In this document: piece after piece, positions 1-9,117 of the stretch
How the letters are laid out: each line of letters opens with the position of its first letter
Position numbering within the stretch: the stretch's first letter is position 1
Origin: Gammaproteobacteria bacterium
Lineage (GTDB): Bacteria; Pseudomonadota; Gammaproteobacteria; Thiohalomonadales; Thiohalomonadaceae
Assembly: GCA_023228645.1 (NCBI GenBank)
Contig: JALOAT010000002.1
Span: 124,001-188,000 of the forward strand
Direction: 5' to 3'
Length of the DNA: 64,000 bases
The notes under the pieces: generated by a model
What the model saw: only the letters and a program-made list of their open reading frames with translations
Databases searched by the model: none
What the model was told of the DNA's origin: nothing
Position numbers and translations under genes: made by a program

Positions 1-222
1 CAGGTGCGGTGCGCATTCGAGGCCCACCGCCAGGATGTCCTTGACGGTCTGGTAGGTGCCTTCCTGGGTGCTGCCGCCGGCGCCGTAGGTCACCGACACA
101 TAGCGCGGCCCCAGTTCACCCAGTTCCACACAGGTGGCGCGCAATTTGGTGCGGCCTTCCTCGGTCTTGGGCGGGAAGAACTCGAAACTGAATGCGGGTG
201 GGTATTTCTTCTGCGATTCCAT
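1..222 (-). CDS. metF: 5,10-methylenetetrahydrofolate reductase, N-terminal part (runs off the window)
   Basis: MetF reduces 5,10-methylene-THF to 5-methyl-THF, the methyl donor for methionine synthesis. Only the first 74 residues are in the window. They carry the family's N-terminal signature: an FEFFPPK motif near residue 13 and the VTYGAGGS strand-loop near residue 45, which line the flavin/folate barrel. The start codon is preceded by an AGAGG ribosome-binding site. It lies downstream of ahcY on the same strand, separated by a palindromic element, so the two may share the SAH-riboswitch-controlled transcript. The gene continues beyond position 1. Confidence 0.93.
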   Translation of the reverse strand, partial: MESQKKYPPAFSFEFFPPKTEEGRTKLRATCVELGELGPRYVSVTYGAGGSTQEGTYQTVKDILAVGLECAPHL

Positions 223-254
223 AGCGTTACCTCTGGCGCAGTATCGGGGTATCA

Positions 255-345
255 AGGCAGAGGACGCGGAGACGCGGAGAAGCGGAGGAGATCATCACAT
301 AGGTCTCTTCTCCGCGTCCTCCGCGTCTCCGCGAACTCCGCGTTA
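255..345. repeat. Intergenic palindromic element, family A copy 1
   Basis: Two arms built from GCGGAGACGCGGAG-like words (about 257-283) and their inverted counterpart (about 306-344) face each other across a short loop in the ahcY-metF gap. The same design recurs at 30398-30535, 44908-45047 and 62157-62246. No coding potential is seen. The transcript would fold into a long hairpin, so it may act in mRNA processing or termination. It may also be a non-autonomous mobile element; that is inference. Confidence 0.75.
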
Positions 346-356
346 TCAGCCCACGA

Positions 357-1772
<1,416 letters not shown>

Positions 1773-1790
1773 TCTCGTTTTCCGAAAAAG

Positions 1791-1870
1791 AATGAGCGCC
1801 GTTGTACTGAAGCCGCTGTGCCCTGAGCCTGACGGGTCTCTAACCCCGCTGCAGCGCTCCTCAGGGATGC
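1791..1870 (-). promoter_or_regulatory. SAH riboswitch upstream of ahcY
   Basis: Read on the minus strand, the leader contains the hallmark blocks of the S-adenosylhomocysteine riboswitch. These are a GAGGAGCGCTGC segment after a CCCT stem strand, a CAGGCTC segment followed by the closing AGGG strand, and a downstream GGCGCTC able to form the pseudoknot with GAGCGC. In characterised cases SAH binding increases expression of ahcY and recycling genes. Location directly before ahcY, with the pseudoknot strand close to its start, fits this role. The call rests on motif recognition; a covariance-model scan was not possible. Confidence 0.88.
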
Positions 1871-1891
1871 GGAGGATTGAAGAAGAAAAGC

Positions 1892-2042
1892 ATAACCACG
1901 GGGGACACGGGGAACACGGGGGTTTATGAAGATTTCCTGGGGAGCTGCGCGACCGTCGCGATCGTACCAGGCCCCCGAAGGCACAAGGGCAGTACCCTTT
2001 TATGTCTTCCCCGTGTTCCCCGTGTCCCCCGTGGTTAAAGCT
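1892..2042. repeat. Intergenic palindromic element, family B copy 1
   Basis: The left arm (about 1894-1923) is built of CCACGGGGGACACGGGG-type words. The right arm (about 2005-2040) is its inverted copy, ending in GTGGTTAAAGC. A second copy with the same arm sequence and the same TTAAAGCTTTT flank lies at 7672-7752. It sits between the metK stop and the ahcY riboswitch, so it may end or stabilise the metK transcript. No protein is encoded. Confidence 0.75.
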
Positions 2043-2048
2043 TTTTCC

Positions 2049-3209
2049 TTAAAGACCGGCTGCGGCGCGCAGGGCCTCAGCCTTGTCGGTGCGTTCCCAG
2101 GTGAATTCCGGCTCCTCGCGGCCGAAGTGGCCGTAGGCGGCGGTTGAGCGATAGATGGGGCGCAGCAGGTCGAGCATGTGGATGATGCCGCGCGGGCGCA
2201 GGTCGAAGACTTCGCGCACCAGTTGCACCATGCGTTCCTCGGCGATCTTGCCGGTGCCGAAGGTGTCGATGGATATGGAGGTGGGCTCGGCCACGCCGAT
2301 GGCGTAGGAGACCTGGATCTCGCAGCGGTCGGCGAGGCCGGCAGCGACGATGTTCTTGGCCACGTAGCGGCCGGCGTAGGCAGCGGAGCGGTCCACCTTG
2401 GAGGGGTCCTTGCCGGAGAAGGCGCCGCCACCGTGGCGGGCCATGCCGCCATAGCTGTCGACGATGATCTTGCGTCCGGTCAGGCCGCAGTCGCCCATGG
2501 GGCCGCCGATGACGAAACGGCCGGTGGGGTTGATGTAGAAGCGCGTGTCCTTGGTGATCCACTCGCGCGGCAGCACGGGCAGGATGACCTCGTCCATCAC
2601 CGCATCGTGCACCACCTTCTCGGTGACTTCGGGGGCGTGCTGGGTAGACAGCACCACCGCGTCGATGCCCACGGGCACGCCGTCTTCGTAGACGAATGTC
2701 ACCTGGCTCTTGGCGTCGGGACGCAGCCAGGACAGGGTGCCGTTCTTGCGGATCTCGGCCTGGCGCTGCACCAGGCGGTGGGCGTAGGTGATGGGGGCGG
2801 GCATGAGCACGTCGGTCTCGCGTGTGGCGTAGCCGAACATGAGGCCCTGGTCGCCGGCGCCCATCTGCAGCTCATCCTCACGGTCCACGCCCTGGGCGAT
2901 GTCCGGCGACTGCTTGCCGATGGCATTCAGCACGGCGCAGGATTCCCAGTCGAAACCCATGCTGGAGCTGTTGTAGCCGATGTCCTTCACCACCTCACGG
3001 GCGACGCGTTCATAGTCCACCACGGCGGAGGTAGTGATCTCGCCAGCGACCATCACCATGCCGGTCTTCACCAGGGTCTCGCAGGCCACACGGGCGCGCG
3101 GGTCCTGGGCCAGGATGGCATCGAGGACGGCATCGGAGATCTGGTCGGCGATCTTGTCCGGATGGCCTTCGGACACCGACTCAGAGGTGAAAAGGTGCTG
3201 TTTGGACAT
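2049..3209 (-). CDS. metK: S-adenosylmethionine synthetase
   Basis: MetK makes SAM from methionine and ATP. The 386-residue product shows the N-terminal ATP motif GHPDKIADQ (residues 15-23), the central GAGDQGLMFGYA signature and the glycine-rich GGAFSGKDPSKVDRS loop of the family. The chosen ATG gives the family N-terminus; an upstream in-frame extension of 45 codons has no family character. It is followed by a family B palindrome, then the riboswitch-controlled ahcY, so metK and ahcY are probably separate transcripts. SAM made here feeds the cycle closed by AhcY and MetF. Confidence 0.98.
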   Translation of the reverse strand: MSKQHLFTSESVSEGHPDKIADQISDAVLDAILAQDPRARVACETLVKTGMVMVAGEITTSAVVDYERVAREVVKDIGYNSSSMGFDWESCAVLNAIGKQSPDIAQGVDREDELQMGAGDQGLMFGYATRETDVLMPAPITYAHRLVQRQAEIRKNGTLSWLRPDAKSQVTFVYEDGVPVGIDAVVLSTQHAPEVTEKVVHDAVMDEVILPVLPREWITKDTRFYINPTGRFVIGGPMGDCGLTGRKIIVDSYGGMARHGGGAFSGKDPSKVDRSAAYAGRYVAKNIVAAGLADRCEIQVSYAIGVAEPTSISIDTFGTGKIAEERMVQLVREVFDLRPRGIIHMLDLLRPIYRSTAAYGHFGREEPEFTWERTDKAEALRAAAGL

Positions 3210-3266
3210 GCGATTCCCCAAAATTCTACGCCCTGAGGGCGGTACGAGGGCCAAAGGAAAAGGAAG

Positions 3267-3288
3267 CGCGGAAATATAACATTTCGCG
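3267..3288. promoter_or_regulatory. Imperfect palindrome in the metK upstream region
   Basis: A near-palindrome of the form CGCG-GAAAT-ATAAC-ATTTC-GCG lies about 58 bp upstream of the metK start in an otherwise featureless 154-bp gap. Its AT-rich centre could be an operator or overlap a promoter. No named regulator can be assigned from sequence alone. Confidence 0.25.
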
Positions 3289-3363
3289 GCGGCGGGAAAA
3301 ACAGCCAGGCCCTCGCCCGGCTTGCCGGTCAAGCCCTGTTTCACCAGGAGGCATGGCCTCCGA

Positions 3364-4170
3364 TCAGTAGCCCCACATGTCTTCGAGCAGCCGGGCCTGG
3401 CCGGCGAAATGACGGGGCACGGCGGCCTCGAAACGGGGAATTTTCAGTGCCTCCAGGGCCGCGCGGCCCTCGGGGGTTTCGTGGGCTGCGAGCAATGCCT
3501 TGGTGATGGCCTGCCGCACCTGGGGACTGACCTCGGGTGCGGCGCTGATCCCGGGCGCGGGCGCCTGCTCGGTGGCAGCGACCGTGGTAAGGCCATTGAA
3601 GCGTCCGACCATCGCCGACGGGATGATGGCGCCGGCCGACTTGCCCGCCAGTACCCGTTCCACCGCCGCATCCAGATGATCCACTTCGACGAGAATGGGC
3701 TGGCGCAGGGGATTGGGGAAGAACTGGTTCAGGCACACCGCCCCCAGAGAGGGAGCGGGCATGCTGGCGACAGGCTTGCCGACCAGGTCGGCGGGTTCCA
3801 TGGCCAGCTGATCCTCATGGGCCACCAGCGTGTAGCTGATGATGTCGGGCATGCGGGCCACCACGTGGTAACCCATCTTCGAGAGCCGGTAATCCACCAT
3901 GTGTGGGCCCTCGAGGATGAGTTGGTAGCTGTTGCGGCGAGTCAGCTGCCAGTGCACCAGGAAGTTGCTAGTGGTCGCGATCGTCACCCTGTGTCCCGTC
4001 GAATGGGTCAGGTAATCCGCCAACGGTTGATAGATGCGCCGCGTTTCCTGCTCGGACAGCACCGGGTGAACGGCTAAAGTGAGTTCATCGGCTCGGGCCT
4101 GGCCGATGACAGACCAGACCGCCAACGCCAGCGCGATTACGCGCAGCCATGCTGCAGATTCCATAGTCAT
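3364..4170 (-). CDS. PhnD-like periplasmic substrate-binding protein
   Basis: The 268-residue product begins with a signal peptide (hydrophobic stretch to about residue 27, ending ARA-DEL). It continues with LTLAVHPVLSEQETRRIYQPLADYL, typical of the PhnD/phosphate-phosphonate binding-protein superfamily (type 2 periplasmic fold). Later segments such as LEGPHMVDYR and LVGKPVASMPAPS fit the same fold. No permease or ATPase gene is adjacent, so it may be an orphan binding protein or the sensing part of another system. The ligand is unknown. It is divergent from the cbb operon and shares a 470-bp regulatory gap with it. Confidence 0.8.
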   Translation of the reverse strand: MTMESAAWLRVIALALAVWSVIGQARADELTLAVHPVLSEQETRRIYQPLADYLTHSTGHRVTIATTSNFLVHWQLTRRNSYQLILEGPHMVDYRLSKMGYHVVARMPDIISYTLVAHEDQLAMEPADLVGKPVASMPAPSLGAVCLNQFFPNPLRQPILVEVDHLDAAVERVLAGKSAGAIIPSAMVGRFNGLTTVAATEQAPAPGISAAPEVSPQVRQAITKALLAAHETPEGRAALEALKIPRFEAAVPRHFAGQARLLEDMWGY

Positions 4171-4640
4171 GGTGGTCCCCCAAACCCGCCGATTGGCGGA
4201 CGTGCTGCATAAGTCGTGGGCGGAAAAACATCCGATTAGTCGTTATGGTTTCGACTTTAGCAGAGTGAATCGGGGGCGACACCGTAGCCTATCCATATAG
4301 GGATAGACCGCAAAAACATCGTTTCGCGATATGCCGTGGAGGATAAGCCGGTGGTGATATTGCCGGGGGGCAGTAGATTGTAGACAATCGGGCGGTCCGG
4401 TCGGATAAGGCCGGAAAATTGCGGCTACATTTTTCAAGGCATGCGTGCGCTACGCGCAGGTTGCCCGGAACTGATGTTAGGTCTCGACCGTGCCGCCGGG
4501 GCGACAACAACGACTAGAAAAAGGGCCCTGCACCCGGATTAACGGCGCTACGCCAGCCGGTGTGCGATGCGGCAGTGGAGCCGCGTACCCGGTTTATAAA
4601 GAATACGAATTTTCGAAAAAATCTCAGGAGAAGCACACAC
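4171..4640. other. Divergent intergenic region upstream of the cbb operon
   Basis: This 470-bp gap separates the PhnD-like gene from tkt and must hold the promoters of both. It contains a perfect 14-bp palindrome at 4376-4389 and an AT-rich stretch just before the tkt ribosome-binding site. No convincing gene or RNA was found. LysR-type T-N11-A half-sites are too degenerate for me to assign a CbbR site. Confidence 0.5.
4376..4389. promoter_or_regulatory. Perfect palindrome, GntR-operator-like
   Basis: GATTGT-AG-ACAATC is a perfect inverted repeat with a 2-bp centre. The TTGTnnACAA core resembles operators bound by several GntR-family regulators. It lies about 250 bp upstream of tkt and 205 bp upstream of the divergent PhnD-like gene, so it could control either. 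The regulator is not in the window. Confidence 0.4.
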
Positions 4641-6635
4641 ATGCCTAACCGTCGTGAACTCGCCAATGCCATTCGTGCGCTCAGCATGGATGGGGTCCAG
4701 AAGGCCAAGTCCGGTCACCCCGGCGCCCCCATGGGCATGGCCGACATCGCCGAAGTCCTCTGGCGCGACCACCTGAAGCACAACCCGAAAAACCCCCAGT
4801 GGCACGACCGCGACCGTTTCGTCCTCTCCAACGGCCACGGCTCCATGCTCATCTATTCCCTGCTGCACCTGACCGGCTACGACGTCAGCATCGATGACCT
4901 GAAGAGTTTCCGCCAGCTGCACTCCAAGACCCCCGGGCATCCCGAATACGGCTACACCCCGGGCGTGGAAACCACCACCGGTCCGCTGGGGCAGGGCATC
5001 ACCAACGGTGTTGGCATGGCCATCGCTGAGAAGGTCCTCGCCGGCCAGTTCAACCGCCCCGGCCATCACATCGTCGACCACCACACCTATGTGTTCATGG
5101 GCGACGGCTGCATGATGGAAGGTATCTCCCATGAGGCCTGTGCCCTGGCGGGAACCCTGGGCCTCGGCAAGCTCATCGCCTTTTGGGATGACAACGGCAT
5201 TTCCATCGACGGTCACGTGGATGGCTGGTTCACCGACGACACGCCGAAGCGCTTCGAGGCTTACGGTTGGCACGTGGTGCGCGGCGTGGATGGCCACGAC
5301 GCGGAGGCCATCAACCGCGCCATTCACGAGGCCAAGAGCGTCAACGACAAGCCCACGCTCATCTGCTGCAAGACCGTCATCGGCTTCGGCGCCCCGAACC
5401 TGTGCGGCTCTCACGACTGCCACGGCGCGCCCCTGGGCGACGACGAAATCGCCGCCACCCGCGAGAACCTAGGCTGGAAGCACGAGCCGTTCGTGATCCC
5501 GGCCGATATCGCCGCCGCGTGGGACGCCACCCAAAAGGGCGCCAAGGCCGAGGGCCACTGGCAGGAGAAATTCGACGCCTACAAGAAGGCCTTCCCCGAA
5601 CTTGCCGCCGAATTCGAGCGCCGCATGAAGGGTGAGCTGCCCGCCAACTGGGCGAGGGACGCGGCTGAATTCATCAACGCCGTGAATGCCAAAGCCGAGA
5701 AGATCGCCACCCGCAAGGCCTCGCAGAACGCCATCGGCGGCTATGCCAAGCTGCTGCCCGAGTTCCTGGGCGGTTCCGCCGATCTCACGCCCTCCAACCT
5801 CACCGGCTGGAAGGAAGCGAAGTCCATCTCCGCCACGGTGAGCGACGGCAACTACATCTCCTACGGTGTGCGCGAGTTCGGCATGTCCGCGATCATGAAC
5901 GGCATGGCCCTGCACGGCGGCTTCATCCCGTTCGGCGGCACCTTCCTCATGTTCTCCGAGTACGCCCGCAATGCCCTGCGCATGGCGGCGCTCATGAAGA
6001 TCCGCTCCATCTTCGTGTATACCCACGACTCCATCGGTCTGGGCGAGGACGGCCCCACCCACCAGCCGATCGAGCAGATTGCCACCCTGCGCTACATTCC
6101 CAACATGTCGCTATGGCGCCCCTGCGACGCGGTGGAGTCCGCGGTGGCCTGGGCCCGGGCGGTCGAGCGCAAGACCGGTCCCTCCTGCCTCATCTTCTCG
6201 CGCCAGAACCTGCCGCACATGGAGCGCAGCGCCGAACAGCTCGCCGCCATCGCGCGCGGTGGCTACGTGCTGAAGGACTGCGAGGGCACGCCGGAAGCCA
6301 TCATCATCGCCACGGGCTCCGAAGTGGCGCTGGCGGTAAATGCCTATGATGAACTGAGCAAGAAGGGTCGCAAGGTGCGCGTGGTGTCCATGCCCTCCAC
6401 CGACGCCTTCGATGCCCAGGATGCGGCGTATCGCGAATCCGTGCTGCCTGCCAAGGTCCGCGCGCGCGTGGCCGTGGAAGCCGGTGTGACCGCCTTCTGG
6501 GGCAAGTACGTCGGTCTGGATGGCAAGGTCATCGGCATCGATCGCTTCGGCGAGTCCGCGCCGGCCGACCAGCTGTTCAAGGAATTCGGCTTCACCACCG
6601 ACAACGTGGTGAAGGCGGTCGAGTCCATCATCTAA
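4641..6635 (+). CDS. tkt: Transketolase (Calvin cycle / pentose phosphate)
   Basis: Transketolase moves two-carbon ketol units between sugar phosphates with thiamine diphosphate. In the Calvin cycle it regenerates pentoses. The 664-residue protein has SGHPGAPMGMA near residue 24 and the thiamine-diphosphate motif GDGCMMEG...DDNGISIDG around residues 154-190. It also has the pyrimidine-domain segment FGGTFLMFSEYARNA and the HDSIGLGEDGPTHQPIEQ loop. The start is fixed by an AGGAG site 10 nt upstream and by the family N-terminus. It is the first gene of the tkt-gap-pgk-pyk-fba run, 22 bp before gap. In autotrophs this gene is often called cbbT. Confidence 0.98.
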   Translation: MPNRRELANAIRALSMDGVQKAKSGHPGAPMGMADIAEVLWRDHLKHNPKNPQWHDRDRFVLSNGHGSMLIYSLLHLTGYDVSIDDLKSFRQLHSKTPGHPEYGYTPGVETTTGPLGQGITNGVGMAIAEKVLAGQFNRPGHHIVDHHTYVFMGDGCMMEGISHEACALAGTLGLGKLIAFWDDNGISIDGHVDGWFTDDTPKRFEAYGWHVVRGVDGHDAEAINRAIHEAKSVNDKPTLICCKTVIGFGAPNLCGSHDCHGAPLGDDEIAATRENLGWKHEPFVIPADIAAAWDATQKGAKAEGHWQEKFDAYKKAFPELAAEFERRMKGELPANWARDAAEFINAVNAKAEKIATRKASQNAIGGYAKLLPEFLGGSADLTPSNLTGWKEAKSISATVSDGNYISYGVREFGMSAIMNGMALHGGFIPFGGTFLMFSEYARNALRMAALMKIRSIFVYTHDSIGLGEDGPTHQPIEQIATLRYIPNMSLWRPCDAVESAVAWARAVERKTGPSCLIFSRQNLPHMERSAEQLAAIARGGYVLKDCEGTPEAIIIATGSEVALAVNAYDELSKKGRKVRVVSMPSTDAFDAQDAAYRESVLPAKVRARVAVEAGVTAFWGKYVGLDGKVIGIDRFGESAPADQLFKEFGFTTDNVVKAVESII

Positions 6636-6657
6636 GAAAAACCAGGAGATCGAAAGA

Positions 6658-7662
6658 ATGGCTATCAAAGTTGGTATCAACGGCTTCGGTCGTATCGGCC
6701 GCATGGTGTTCCGTGCCATCGCCAAGGAAGCCGAATTCAAGGACGTCGAGGTGGTCGCCATCAACGACCTGCTCGAGCCCGACTACCTTGCCTACATGCT
6801 GAAGTACGATTCCGTGCACGGTCGCTTCAACGGCGAAGTGAAGGTGGACGGCACCAACCTCATCGTGAACGGCAAGAAGATCCGCCTCACCGCCGAGAAG
6901 GACCCCACGGCCCTGAAGTGGGGCGAGGTGGGTGCGGACCTGGTTATCGAGTGCACCGGCCTGTTCCTCACCAAGGAATCCTGCGAGGCGCACCTCAAGG
7001 CCGGCGCCAAGAAGGTGGTGCAGTCCGCCCCCTCCAAGGACGACACCCCGATGTTCGTATACGGCGTAAACCACCAGAAGTACGCCGGTGAGACCATCGT
7101 TTCCGCCGCCTCCTGCACCACCAACTGCCTGGCGCCCGTGGCCAAGGTGCTGCACGAGAACTTCGGCATCAAGCGCGGCCTGATGAGCACCGTGCACGCC
7201 GCCACCGCCACGCAGAAGACCGTCGACGGTCCGTCCAAGAAGGACTGGCGCGGCGGCCGCGGCATCCTGGAGAACATCATCCCGTCCTCCACCGGCGCCG
7301 CCAAGGCCGTGGGCAAGGTCATCCCCGAGCTGAACAAGAAGCTCACCGGTATGGCCTTCCGCGTGCCCACCTCCGACGTCTCCGTGGTCGATCTCACCGT
7401 CGAACTGGAGAAGGACGCCACTTACGAGCAGATCTGCGCGGCCATGAAGAAGGCAGCCGAGGGCGAGCTCAAGGGCGTGCTGGGCTACACCGACGAGAAG
7501 GTGGTCGCCACCGATTTTCGCGGCTGCCCGCAGCCTTCCACCTTCGACGCCGACGCGGGCATCGCCCTGGACAACACCTTCGTCAAGGTGGTGACCTGGT
7601 ACGACAACGAGTACGGCTACACCTGCAACATGCTCCGCTTTGTGAAGCACGTGGCGAAGTAA
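6658..7662 (+). CDS. gap: Glyceraldehyde-3-phosphate dehydrogenase, type I
   Basis: This enzyme interconverts glyceraldehyde-3-phosphate and 1,3-bisphosphoglycerate; in carbon fixation it runs in the reductive direction. The 334 residues have the NAD(P) loop GINGFGRIGR (residues 6-15), an Asp at position 37 after the second strand, the catalytic Cys153 in SCTTNCLAP and His180 in STVHAATATQ. The Asp suggests NAD preference, as in the glycolytic type. An AGGAG site precedes the start. A family B palindrome separates it from pgk, possibly a processing point in the operon. Confidence 0.98.
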   Translation: MAIKVGINGFGRIGRMVFRAIAKEAEFKDVEVVAINDLLEPDYLAYMLKYDSVHGRFNGEVKVDGTNLIVNGKKIRLTAEKDPTALKWGEVGADLVIECTGLFLTKESCEAHLKAGAKKVVQSAPSKDDTPMFVYGVNHQKYAGETIVSAASCTTNCLAPVAKVLHENFGIKRGLMSTVHAATATQKTVDGPSKKDWRGGRGILENIIPSSTGAAKAVGKVIPELNKKLTGMAFRVPTSDVSVVDLTVELEKDATYEQICAAMKKAAEGELKGVLGYTDEKVVATDFRGCPQPSTFDADAGIALDNTFVKVVTWYDNEYGYTCNMLRFVKHVAK

Positions 7663-7671
7663 GAACAAGCA

Positions 7672-7752
7672 GATAACCACGGGTACACGGGGGCAAGGGG
7701 ATAAGAGACTCTTGATCTTCCCCGTGTACCCCGTGGACCCGTGGTTAAAGCT
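7672..7752. repeat. Intergenic palindromic element, family B copy 2
   Basis: The arms AACCACGGGTACACGGGGG and CCCCGTGTACCCCGTGGACCCGTGGTT face each other across about 25 nt. TTAAAGCTTTTC follows, as at the first copy (1892-2042). It lies inside the cbb operon between gap and pgk, so a hairpin here could cause partial termination or set differential mRNA stability. Mobile origin is inferred from the repeated sequence. Confidence 0.78.
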
Positions 7753-7845
7753 TTTCTTTTCAGTGCTCGAGAGTCATCCGCCGAAGCGGTGCTTCCGCCG
7801 ATGGTTTTCAAAAATAAATCAAACGAAATCCAAGGAGCAGTCCAC

Positions 7846-9027
7846 ATGTCCGTTAAGAAAATGACCGAGCTGGATCTGAAGGGAAAGCGCGTTTTCATCC
7901 GTGCCGACCTGAACGTTCCTGTGAAGGACGGCAAGGTGACGTCCGACGCGCGCATCACCGCCTCCATGCCCACCATTGAGGCGGCCCTGAAGGCCGGCGC
8001 GAAGGTGATGGTGACCTCCCACCTGGGTCGTCCCACCGAGGGTGAGTGGAGCGAAGAGGTCTCCCTGAAGCCTGTGGCCGACGTGCTCTCCCAGAAGCTC
8101 GGCAAGCCCGTGCGCCTCATCAAGGACTGGGTGAACGGTGGTTTCGATGTCGCCGAAGGCGAGCTGGTCCTGTTGGAAAATTGCCGCGTCAACAAGGGCG
8201 AGAAGAAGAACGACGATGAACTGTCCAAGAAATACGCCGCCCTCTGCGACGTGTTCGTCATGGATGCCTTCGGCACCGCGCATCGCGCCCAGGCTTCCAC
8301 CCACGGCATCGCCAAGTACGCACCCGTGGCCTGTGCCGGCACCCTGCTCATGGGCGAGCTGGATGCGCTGAACAAGGCATTGGCCAATCCCAAGCGCCCC
8401 ATGGTTGCCATCGTGGGCGGCAGCAAGGTCTCCACCAAGCTGACCGTGCTCGAATCGCTGTCCGAGAAGGTGGACCAGCTGGTGGTGGGCGGCGGCATCG
8501 CCAACACCTTCCTGGCCGCAGCCGGCAAGCAGATCGGCAAGTCCCTGGCCGAGACCGACCTCATCCCCACCGCCAAAGCGTTGATGGAGAAGATGCAGCA
8601 GCGCGGTGCCAATATCCCCATCGCCGTGGACGTGGTGGTGGGCAAACAGTTCGATGCCAACGAGCCCGCGGTTTTGAAGAGCGCGGATGCCGTGGCCGCC
8701 GACGACATGATCTTCGATATCGGCCCCAAGAGCGCCCAGGAGCTGGCCGATATCATCATGAAGGCGGGCACGGTGGTCTGGAATGGCCCGGTGGGCGTGT
8801 TCGAGTTCGACCAGTTCGGGGAAGGCACCAAGAAGATCGCCGAAGCGATCGCCAATACCAACGCCTTCACCCTGGCCGGCGGCGGCGACACCATCGCCGC
8901 CATCCAGAAGTACGACATCTACGAAAAAGTGTCCTACATCTCGACGGCCGGCGGTGCATTCCTGGAATACTTGGAAGGCAAGGTGCTGCCTGCGGTGGCG
9001 ATGCTCGAAGAACGCGCCAGCAAGTAG
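7846..9027 (+). CDS. pgk: Phosphoglycerate kinase
   Basis: Pgk phosphorylates 3-phosphoglycerate with ATP in the Calvin cycle, and makes ATP in glycolysis. The 393-residue product has the substrate-binding RADLNVPVKDG near residue 20, SHLGRPTEGEW near residue 60, the hinge/nucleotide segments and the C-terminal GGGDTIAAI phosphate loop. The usual LENVRF block is LENCRV here, a mild variation. An AAGGAG site 8-9 nt upstream selects the internal ATG; the upstream in-frame extension has no family similarity. Its neighbours gap and pyk belong to the same pathway. Confidence 0.97.
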   Translation: MSVKKMTELDLKGKRVFIRADLNVPVKDGKVTSDARITASMPTIEAALKAGAKVMVTSHLGRPTEGEWSEEVSLKPVADVLSQKLGKPVRLIKDWVNGGFDVAEGELVLLENCRVNKGEKKNDDELSKKYAALCDVFVMDAFGTAHRAQASTHGIAKYAPVACAGTLLMGELDALNKALANPKRPMVAIVGGSKVSTKLTVLESLSEKVDQLVVGGGIANTFLAAAGKQIGKSLAETDLIPTAKALMEKMQQRGANIPIAVDVVVGKQFDANEPAVLKSADAVAADDMIFDIGPKSAQELADIIMKAGTVVWNGPVGVFEFDQFGEGTKKIAEAIANTNAFTLAGGGDTIAAIQKYDIYEKVSYISTAGGAFLEYLEGKVLPAVAMLEERASK

Positions 9028-9117
9028 TTTTCGGCTTTTTCATAAGGGTGCCGGGAGGGCGGAGTACCGCCCGGCGCCCGAACTTAGAGGGTCGGCAACA
9101 GGCCCCTGAGAAACCAC

